From Gammaproteobacteria bacterium (lineage in GTDB: Bacteria > Pseudomonadota > Gammaproteobacteria > Burkholderiales > Burkholderiaceae_E): a stretch of DNA of 5,498 nucleotides. Each line of letters starts with the position of its first letter. Position 1 is the first letter of the stretch. Both the position numbers and the translations under genes were made by a program. The notes beneath the pieces are model-generated. The model ran no database searches and was not told the DNA's origin. It saw only the letters and a program-made list of their open reading frames with translations. Of this stretch, positions 1 through 5,498 are shown piece after piece. The DNA is taken from NCBI GenBank assembly GCA_030425615.1, contig JAUIAI010000234.1:1-5498 (forward strand). The letters run 5' to 3'.

Positions 1-957
1 GCTCCCCTGGATTCCGGTCGCGGGCAGGGCCTCCAGTGGCACGTCGACCCGGGCCAGGTCCAGCGCCCGCTCCACCGGCTTCGCCCCCGAGGCCGCGAGC
101 AGCCGCTCGACCCGGTTGTGGGCGCCGGCAAGCGGCACGTGACAGGCCCCGAGCTCGCGGCCGTGCGCGATCACTTCGATCCGGCCGCCCCCGCACTCAC
201 GAGCCGCCCAGTCGCCGCCGTTGCCGAACCGCACGACACGACTCCAGCATCCGCGCGCCAACACCTCGTCCAGAGCGGGCGAGCAGACGGGACGCACGAT
301 GGTGCCCGAGGCCGGAATGGTGCGCACCAGATGGTGGAACTGGGTCTGGATCTGACCGAGATCCGAGAAGATGTCGGCGTGATCGAACTCCAGGTTGTTG
401 AGGATGGCGGTCCTCGGGCGGTAGTGGACGAATTTCGATCGTTTGTCGAAAAACGCGGTGTCGTACTCGTCGGCCTCGATCACGAACGGCGCCCCCGGTC
501 CGCCACCGAGCCCCGCCGAGCGCCTGCCGCCCCCGGGAACGCCGCCGATGAGCCAGCCCGGCGCGAGCCCCGCCGACTCGAGCAGATGCACGAGCATGCT
601 CGTCGTGGTGGTCTTGCCGTGCGTGCCCGCAACCGCGAGGACATGTCGACCGGTCAGGACTTCCTCGGCCAGCCACTGCGGTCCCGAGCGGTACGGCTGA
701 CCGCTCTCGAGGATGGCCTCCATGAGCGGGTTGCCCCGACTGACCACGTTCCCCACGATCCAGACGTCCGGTGCCCGCTCGAGCTGCCCGGCATCGAAGC
801 CCTCCACCAGCTCGATACCGAGCCCGCGCAGCTGATCCGACATCGGCGGATAAACGTTCGCGTCGCAGCCGCTGACCTCGTGGCCGGCCTCGCGCGCGAT
901 CGCCGCGATGCCCCCCATGAAGGTGCCGCAGATCCCAAGGATGTGAAGTCGTGCCAA
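1..957 (-). CDS. mpl: UDP-N-acetylmuramate:L-alanyl-gamma-D-glutamyl-meso-diaminopimelate ligase (murein tripeptide ligase), 3' end cut by the window
   Basis: Cytoplasmic ATP-dependent Mur-family ligase that joins the recycled tripeptide L-Ala-D-Glu-meso-DAP to UDP-MurNAc, returning cell-wall fragments to peptidoglycan synthesis. The frame gives 319 codons against about 457 in E. coli, so the C-terminal third lies outside the window. Family signatures visible: HILGICGTFMGG nucleotide-binding start (residues 5-16), SDANVYPPMS-like segment (here GCDANVYPPMS, 30-40), P-loop AGTHGKTTTT (110-119, Lys115), EADEYD (161-166), FFDKRSKFVHY (169-179) and LNNLEFDHADIF (186-197), all diagnostic of Mpl rather than MurC. 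The chosen start is TTG at 957, which matches the family's normal N-terminus; no good ribosome-binding site precedes it. An in-frame ATG at 1029 behind a GAGAG would add 24 residues and is a real alternative. After the His-Asn pair (residues 280-281) the remaining 38 codons no longer resemble Mpl. The gene is divergent from the 1162 gene. Confidence 0.93.
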   Translation of the reverse strand, partial: MARLHILGICGTFMGGIAAIAREAGHEVSGCDANVYPPMSDQLRGLGIELVEGFDAGQLERAPDVWIVGNVVSRGNPLMEAILESGQPYRSGPQWLAEEVLTGRHVLAVAGTHGKTTTTSMLVHLLESAGLAPGWLIGGVPGGGRRSAGLGGGPGAPFVIEADEYDTAFFDKRSKFVHYRPRTAILNNLEFDHADIFSDLGQIQTQFHHLVRTIPASGTIVRPVCSPALDEVLARGCWSRVVRFGNGGDWAARECGGGRIEVIAHGRELGACHVPLAGAHNRVERLLAASGAKPVERALDLARVDVPLEALPATGIQGS

Positions 958-1033
958 GATCGCTCGGACAGGGTGGTTCGATTCGCAGAGGAGGGCGCCG
1001 GAGCCGCGGGCCGCCGGGCGCTCCGCCATGCTC

Positions 1034-1081
1034 TCACGACGTGTGACGGACCACGCGGGGTCGTGACACCGACCCCACACG
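1034..1081. repeat. nested GC-rich inverted repeats upstream of mpl
   Basis: A perfect 7-base inverted repeat, GGGGTCG (1057-1063) and CGACCCC (1070-1076), is separated by 6 bases. It is enclosed by a second pair, CGTGTG (1040-1045) and CACACG (1076-1081), sharing base 1076. A third, mutually exclusive pairing joins TCACGAC (1034-1040) to GTCGTGA (1060-1066). Read on the minus strand this could form alternative hairpins in an mpl leader transcript. There is no T-tract, so it is not a standard intrinsic terminator. GC-rich DNA gives such repeats readily by chance, so function is unproven. Confidence 0.4.
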
Positions 1082-1117
1082 GGCGGGGCAGTCTGCCGGG
1101 CCGGGCCGCAGGGTGCA

Positions 1118-1136
1118 ATAGAATCGCGGATTCTAT
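1118..1136. promoter_or_regulatory. perfect 19-bp palindrome, candidate operator or divergent -10 pair
   Basis: The arms ATAGAATC (1118-1125) and GATTCTAT (1129-1136) are exact reverse complements around a GCG spacer; the symmetry ends on both sides (A/C mismatch). It is the AT-richest patch of the intergenic region and its right edge lies 25 bases before the ATG at 1162. Each arm includes TAGAAT, one base from the sigma-70 -10 consensus, in opposite orientation. It could be a dimeric regulator's operator, a pair of overlapping divergent -10 elements, or both. I do not recognise it as the site of a known regulator. Confidence 0.55.
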
Positions 1137-1161
1137 CCGAGCGACGACAACGACCTCCCCC

Positions 1162-1758
1162 ATGCCGAGCGGCCATCCTGACGGACGCGATTCCGGGGGC
1201 CTGCGCGAAGAAATCGCCGCGGCCGCAGCCCGTCTCATCGCCGAGCACGCGCTCGACTATGCCACCGCGAAACACAAGGCGGCCCAGGCCCTGTCGGCTG
1301 GCAACGGGCGCGCCGTGCTGCCGGACAACGACGACATCGACGCAGCGCTGCTCGAGCACCTGCGCCTGTTCGACGACGATCACGACGACCGCGTGCGCCG
1401 CCGCCGGGAGGTCGCCCTGGAGCTCATGGACATGCTGGCCGAGTTCGAGCCCATGCTCACGGGTGCGGTCTGGAAGGGCATCGTCGCCGAGCACGCGCCG
1501 ATCCATCTGCAGGCGTTCTCGGACAGCGCGAAGGACCTCGCCATCGACCTGCTCAACCGGAACATCTCCTACGATGCGGTCACCGTGCCGCATCTGAGCG
1601 GCCGGGGCGAAGCCGAGGCGCTGGCCTTCTACTGGCGCGACGAGCCCGTGATCCTCGCCACCTACGACCGCCGCGAACTCCGCTCGGGGAAGCGGCGCGG
1701 CAACCGTGCGGCCGAGCGCGGCTCGCGCGGCGCGCTGATCGAGAAGCTGCGGACATGA
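1162..1758 (+). CDS. conserved protein of unknown function, nucleotidyltransferase-like central motif
   Basis: A 198-residue, probably cytoplasmic protein with no signal peptide or membrane segment. An N-terminal helical part, EEIAAAAARLIAEHALDYATAKHKAAQAL (about 16-44), resembles the start of a widespread uncharacterised proteobacterial family. It is followed by an acidic stretch with DNDDIDAALLEHLRLFDDDHDD (55-76). The centre, MLTGAVWKGIVAEHAPIHLQAFSDSAKDLAIDLL (98-131), recalls the GS-x(n)-SDIDL signature of nucleotidyltransferase folds. The Ser-Asp-x-Asp catalytic residues are absent here (Ala-Pro-Ile-His), so an active transferase of that type is doubtful. The C-terminus (172-198) is strongly basic. 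The ATG at 1162 fits the family start but has no clear Shine-Dalgarno; the frame is open far upstream only because it runs antisense to mpl. Its stop overlaps the TlpA start by four bases (ATGA), implying coupled translation. Family recall is from memory; function unknown. Confidence 0.82.
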   Translation: MPSGHPDGRDSGGLREEIAAAAARLIAEHALDYATAKHKAAQALSAGNGRAVLPDNDDIDAALLEHLRLFDDDHDDRVRRRREVALELMDMLAEFEPMLTGAVWKGIVAEHAPIHLQAFSDSAKDLAIDLLNRNISYDAVTVPHLSGRGEAEALAFYWRDEPVILATYDRRELRSGKRRGNRAAERGSRGALIEKLRT

Positions 1759-2306
1759 GTCCCGTCGTTCGCAACGCCGTGCTGATGGTCACCGTGGCGG
1801 TGCTCGCGCTGGCCGCCGGGTTCGGCATCGGCCTGCTGAGGGGCCCGACCACCACGGACGGCGATACCGCCGCGCCCCTGGCGCATCTGCTGACCCAGCC
1901 GGTCCCGGACGCGACCGGCAGCCCCACGGACATGAGTCCCTACCGGGGCCGGGTTCTGGTGGTGAACTTCTGGGCCACCTGGTGCCCGCCGTGCGTCCAG
2001 GAGATGCCTGACATCAACGAAGTTCAGGAAGAGTTTCGCGACAAAGGCGTCCGGGTGCTGGGGCTGGGCATCGACACCCCGGAGCGGATCCAGGCATTTG
2101 GCAGCAAATTGACAGTGGATTACCCGCTGTTCGCGCTGGATGGAGGCGGATTGGCGGTACTCAAGGATTTCGGCAACGAATCCGGGGCGCTGCCTTACAC
2201 GCTCGTCTACGACGCCGCCGGGCGCGAGGTCTTTCGCAAGCTCGGGCGTGTTTCGCACGCGGAGTTGCGACAGGCGGTCCTCGACGCACTGGCCGCGCCC
2301 CACTGA
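1755..2306 (+). CDS. TlpA/ResA-family thiol-disulfide oxidoreductase, membrane-anchored thioredoxin
   Basis: A 183-residue redox protein. An uncleaved N-terminal membrane anchor (about residues 8-28, hydrophobic, ending in Gly-Leu-Leu-Arg) should place the thioredoxin domain in the periplasm. The domain (about 40-182) has the active site NFWATWCPPC (71-80, Cys77 and Cys80) and the conserved cis-proline at Pro147 in ALPYTLVYD. The CPPC motif and the insert between active site and cis-Pro are usual for TlpA/ResA/CcmG relatives, which reduce protein disulfides, for example in apocytochrome c maturation or periplasmic thiol repair. Its exact substrate cannot be read from the sequence. The start overlaps the upstream stop as ATGA, with GAGAAG about nine bases before it as a possible ribosome-binding site. 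Translation ends in a tandem TGA-TAA. The next gene, aroQ, lies 164 bases away, so this gene ends the two-gene unit or is loosely linked to the next. Confidence 0.92.
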   Translation: MSPVVRNAVLMVTVAVLALAAGFGIGLLRGPTTTDGDTAAPLAHLLTQPVPDATGSPTDMSPYRGRVLVVNFWATWCPPCVQEMPDINEVQEEFRDKGVRVLGLGIDTPERIQAFGSKLTVDYPLFALDGGGLAVLKDFGNESGALPYTLVYDAAGREVFRKLGRVSHAELRQAVLDALAAPH

Positions 2307-2470
2307 TAACGAAAAATAAAGATCACTTGGCCGAAGTAGAGCCTTGTTTGCCGAAAGATCGAGCTGCAACATCATCTGTCTGGATTACGCCATAGCGCTT
2401 GCCACGGAACCGCGCAGGCAGCAGAATTCTTCGAACGGTCGCTAATTCCGGCCAAAATCCGGATTTCCCA
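2307..2470. promoter_or_regulatory. AT-richer spacer before aroQ, likely promoter/leader of the aroQ-accBC operon
   Basis: This is the only longer gap in the plus-strand gene run and is visibly poorer in GC than the flanking genes, starting with an A-rich patch (2311-2320). It contains short perfect palindromes: AGAATTCT (2423-2430), TTCGAA (2430-2435) and AAATCCGGATTT (2455-2466), the last ending five bases before the aroQ ATG. I see no strong hairpin with a T-tract for tlpA termination and no clear -35/-10 pair. An operon promoter here is inferred from position and composition. The open minus-strand frame at 2323-2523 resembles nothing I know and overlaps aroQ, so I do not call it. Confidence 0.45.
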
Positions 2471-2935
2471 ATGCCTTCATCCATCCTCGTGCTGCACGGG
2501 CCGAACCTGAACCTGCTCGGCACGCGCGAGCCGGAGATCTATGGCCACACGACGCTCGGGGACGTCGACGCGGGACTTCGTGCCCGTGCCGCCGAGCTCG
2601 GCCTCGGCCTCGTGAGCTTCCAGTCCAACCACGAAGGCGCGCTGGTGGATCGGATCCAGGCGGCCCGCACCGAGGGGGTGGGTTTCATCATCATCAATCC
2701 CGCCGCCTACACCCACACGAGCGTCGCGATTCGAGACGCTCTGGCGGGGGTTGCCATTCCTTTCATCGAAGTCCACCTCACCAACATCCACCGGCGTGAA
2801 GCCTTCCGGCACAAGTCGTTCTTCAGCGATCTGGCCGTGGGCAGCATCGTCGGGCTCGGTACACGCGGCTACCGGCTCGCCCTCGAGGCGGCCCACGCGG
2901 CGCTGACTGACACCCACTGGCCCGCGAAGGGCTGA
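2471..2935 (+). CDS. aroQ: type II 3-dehydroquinate dehydratase
   Basis: Cytoplasmic shikimate-pathway enzyme that converts 3-dehydroquinate to 3-dehydroshikimate by anti-elimination. Type II enzymes are small flavodoxin-like proteins that assemble as dodecamers. The 154 residues match the usual length of about 150. Visible signatures: LVLHGPNLNLLGTREPEIYG (6-25) with catalytic Arg19 and Tyr24, SNHEGALVDRI (52-62), the substrate-binding INPAAYTHTS (75-84, Asn76 and His82), and EVHLTNIHRREAFRHKS (100-116) with Glu100, His102 and Arg109. All expected active-site residues are present. The ATG at 2471 gives the family N-terminus; an in-frame ATG at 2399 would add 24 residues unlike the family and is rejected. 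No good Shine-Dalgarno precedes 2471; a palindrome (2455-2466) sits there instead. It heads the presumed aroQ-accB-accC-prmA operon, an arrangement common in gammaproteobacteria. Confidence 0.97.
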   Translation: MPSSILVLHGPNLNLLGTREPEIYGHTTLGDVDAGLRARAAELGLGLVSFQSNHEGALVDRIQAARTEGVGFIIINPAAYTHTSVAIRDALAGVAIPFIEVHLTNIHRREAFRHKSFFSDLAVGSIVGLGTRGYRLALEAAHAALTDTHWPAKG

Positions 2936-2983
2936 GAGCCTGCGTTGACGAAGTCGACACCGCCCGACCCGCCCGCCGGCTCC

Positions 2984-2997
2984 GAACGGAGACGTTC
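2984..2997 (+). promoter_or_regulatory. hairpin carrying the accB ribosome-binding site in its loop
   Basis: GAACG (2984-2988) and CGTTC (2993-2997) are exact reverse complements around the tetranucleotide GAGA, which fits the stable GNRA tetraloop pattern. The only good Shine-Dalgarno for accB, GGAG (2988-2991), spans the last stem base and most of the loop. The ATG at 3002 follows ten bases later, a slightly long spacing that folding would change. The stem does not extend further (C2983/T2998). The pairing is read directly; any effect on translation is inference. Confidence 0.45.
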
Positions 2998-3001
2998 TTC
3001 A

Positions 3002-3454
3002 ATGGATCTCAGAAAACTCAAGACCCTCATCGACCTGGTCGCGGAGTCCGGCATCTCGGAACTCGAGATCACCGAGGGCGAAGACAAGGTACGGATCGTC
3101 AAGCAGGGGCAGCCCGTGCCGATGGCGGCCGCACCGGCCGCGGCGGCGACGGTCGCCTCGGCGCCCGCGCCGGCGGCACCCGAAGCCCGGCCCGAGCCGG
3201 CTCCTGCGCCGGTGATCAGCGGCTTCACCGTCAAGTCGCCCATGGTGGGCACGTTCTATCGGGCGCCGAACCCCCAGGCCGATCCGTTCGTCGAGATCGG
3301 CAGCAAGGTCAGTGACGGCGACACCCTCTGCATCATCGAGGCGATGAAGCTGCTCAACGAGATCGAAGCCGAGAAGTCGGGCCGCATCACGGCAATCCTG
3401 GTCGAGAACGGCCAACCCGTCGAATACGGCCAGCCGCTGTTCGTCATCGAGTGA
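3002..3454 (+). CDS. accB: biotin carboxyl carrier protein of acetyl-CoA carboxylase
   Basis: Carries the covalently bound biotin that AccC carboxylates and that the AccA-AccD carboxyltransferase uses to make malonyl-CoA from acetyl-CoA. The 150 residues (E. coli 156) show the standard order: N-terminal helix MDLRKLKTLIDLVAESGISELEI (1-23), an Ala/Pro-rich flexible linker (about 38-70), then the biotinyl domain (about 74-150). SPMVGTFYRAPNPQADPF (79-96) includes the protruding thumb typical of acetyl-CoA carboxylase carriers. The biotin site is EAMKL (113-117) with Lys116; the E. coli motif is EAMKM, and Leu is a common variant. The ATG at 3002 gives the exact family start and has GGAG upstream. 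An in-frame TTG at 2945 would add 19 unrelated residues and is rejected. It follows aroQ by 66 bases, and its stop lies 11 bases before the accC ATG, suggesting coupled synthesis of the two partners. Confidence 0.97.
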   Translation: MDLRKLKTLIDLVAESGISELEITEGEDKVRIVKQGQPVPMAAAPAAAATVASAPAPAAPEARPEPAPAPVISGFTVKSPMVGTFYRAPNPQADPFVEIGSKVSDGDTLCIIEAMKLLNEIEAEKSGRITAILVENGQPVEYGQPLFVIE

Positions 3455-3465
3455 ACGGCGTCGCC

Positions 3466-4812
<1,347 letters not shown>

Positions 4813-4869
4813 CGCCCGCCGCGCGAGCCGGTCGACCAAACGAAGGTCATTCAGGACACGGCCCACCCG

Positions 4870-5498
4870 ATGAACGTGCCCCGGTCCGGCGATTCCGCAG
4901 GGTCCCCCCCCCGTTGGCTGGAGACGGTCGTCGAAGTGCCGCGGGACGACGCGGACGCGCTCAGCGACGCGCTGCTCGAACACGGCGGGCTCAGCGTGCA
5001 GGTCGACGACGCCGATGCCGACACGGCGCGCGAGCAACCGGTGTTCGGAGAGCCCGACCGACCGCCACCCGTCATCGGCTGGGCGCGCTCGAGGCTCACG
5101 TTGCTCACCGAGGCCGACGACGACCCCGATGCGCTGCTTCGGCGGGCCTGCCAGTCTCTCGGACGGGAAACACCGGTGATCCTGCAGCGGCGACCGGTGC
5201 ACGATCAGGACTGGGTGAGCCTGACGCAGGCGCAGTTCGTACCGATCCCCGTCGGGGAGCGCCTCTGGATCAGCCCGTCCTGGCACGCGGCCACGCCACA
5301 GACGGGTGAACGGATCCGCATCACGGTCGACCCGGGCCTGGCCTTCGGCACCGGCAGCCATCCCACCACGCACCTCTGCCTGCTGTGGCTGGAGGAAAAC
5401 CTGGCGCCGGGTCAGACGGTGATCGACTACGGCTGCGGATCGGGCATCCTGGCCATCTCGGCGGCGCGGCTGGGCGCCGGCGCGGTCGTCGGCCTCGA
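4870..5498 (+). CDS. prmA: ribosomal protein L11 methyltransferase, 3' end cut by the window
   Basis: S-adenosylmethionine-dependent methyltransferase that trimethylates several amino groups of ribosomal protein L11. The window holds 209 codons plus two bases of a protein usually near 293 residues. Seen: the N-terminal L11-recognition domain (RWLETVVEVPRDDADALSDALLEHGGLSV, about 15-43), the linker DWVSLTQAQFVPIPVGERLWISPSW (114-138), the PrmA signature DPGLAFGTGSHPTT (154-167) and SAM motif I VIDYGCGSG (184-192). The methyltransferase core beyond motif I is missing only because the window ends. Compared with E. coli (MPWIQL), the start at 4870 adds about 13 residues before the conserved Trp16; no closer in-frame ATG exists. 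AGGA at 4853-4856 is a possible but distant Shine-Dalgarno. A run of nine C (4914-4922) lies inside this extension. It follows accC by 57 bases, the usual gammaproteobacterial order. Confidence 0.95.
   Translation, partial: MNVPRSGDSAGSPPRWLETVVEVPRDDADALSDALLEHGGLSVQVDDADADTAREQPVFGEPDRPPPVIGWARSRLTLLTEADDDPDALLRRACQSLGRETPVILQRRPVHDQDWVSLTQAQFVPIPVGERLWISPSWHAATPQTGERIRITVDPGLAFGTGSHPTTHLCLLWLEENLAPGQTVIDYGCGSGILAISAARLGAGAVVGL
4914..4922 (+). repeat. C9 homopolymer inside the 5' end of prmA
   Basis: Nine consecutive C residues span codons Ser12-Pro13-Pro14-Arg15 of the prmA frame, just before the first conserved residue of the family (Trp16). A gain or loss of one C would shift the frame relative to the ATG at 4870. 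The length given here keeps the frame intact. It may be a slippage-prone tract or a sequencing-error hot spot; the sequence alone cannot say which. Confidence 0.6.

Larger units (their letters stand above)
958..1161. promoter_or_regulatory. divergent intergenic region between mpl and the unknown gene at 1162
   Basis: This 204-base stretch separates two divergently read genes, so it should hold the promoters of both. It contains a GC-rich nested inverted repeat (1034-1081) and a perfect palindrome (1118-1136), described separately. The palindrome carries a TAGAAT hexamer on each strand (1119-1124 plus, 1135-1130 minus), which resembles a -10 element, but I see no convincing TTGACA-like -35 at 16-18 bases on either side. 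If mpl actually starts at ATG 1029, the spacer shrinks to 132 bases and the left repeat lies almost wholly upstream of that start. Promoter assignment is inference. Confidence 0.5.

Noticed and set aside
118..1161. Long plus-strand open frame running into the gene at 1162
   Set aside because: It lies antisense to clearly coding mpl sequence, and its translation resembles no family; open antisense frames are expected in GC-rich genes. Only the part from 1162 looks like a real protein.
2399..2470. Upstream ATG extending AroQ by 24 residues
   Set aside because: The extension does not resemble AroQ proteins, and the ATG at 2471 gives the normal 154-residue length.
2323..2523. 66-codon minus-strand open frame in the tlpA-aroQ spacer
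   Set aside because: It overlaps the conserved start of aroQ, matches no family I know, and its only support is a short open frame. Kept as spacer.
2945..3001. TTG start extending AccB, and a TTGACG that looks like a -35 element
   Set aside because: The extension is unlike AccB N-termini, and no -10 hexamer lies 16-18 bases after TTGACG.
4813..4869. Possible terminator between accC and prmA
   Set aside because: Only the short palindrome GGTCGACC (4830-4837) is visible, with no stable stem and no T-tract, so read-through into prmA is more likely.

Overview
The window is about 5.5 kb of GC-rich DNA carrying ordinary housekeeping genes. It probably comes from a gammaproteobacterial chromosome. 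Two things suggest this: the order aroQ-accB-accC-prmA, which is typical of that class, and the close match of Mpl, AccB, AccC and PrmA to the enterobacterial/pseudomonad types. A high-GC lineage such as Chromatiales/Ectothiorhodospiraceae would fit, but that is inference from gene order and composition only.

Layout. (1) Positions 1-957, minus strand: the N-terminal two thirds of mpl, the murein tripeptide ligase of peptidoglycan recycling, cut by the window edge. (2) Positions 958-1161: a divergent intergenic region with a nested GC-rich inverted repeat and a perfect 19-bp palindrome. (3) Positions 1162-2306, plus strand: a translationally coupled pair, an uncharacterised conserved protein followed by a membrane-anchored TlpA/ResA-type thioredoxin (4-base ATGA overlap). 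(4) Positions 2307-2470: a noticeably AT-richer spacer without a gene. (5) Positions 2471-5498, plus strand: aroQ (type II 3-dehydroquinase), accB (biotin carboxyl carrier protein), accC (biotin carboxylase) and the first 209 codons of prmA (ribosomal protein L11 methyltransferase). These four are co-directional with gaps of 66, 11 and 57 bases, so they look like one operon.

How the genes work together. AccB and AccC form the biotin carboxylase half of acetyl-CoA carboxylase, the first committed step of fatty acid synthesis. AroQ acts in the shikimate pathway and PrmA modifies the ribosome; they are positional rather than functional partners. Mpl serves cell-wall recycling. The TlpA-like protein is probably a periplasm-facing thiol reductase.

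I found no mobile element, CRISPR array, tRNA/rRNA or defence cassette, and no evidence of an undescribed multi-gene system. The points most worth a second look are small: a perfect palindrome between mpl and the unknown gene, the unknown gene itself, a hairpin that places the accB ribosome-binding site in a GNRA-type loop, a C9 tract at the 5' end of prmA, and the loss of Mpl family resemblance in the last 38 codons at the left edge.
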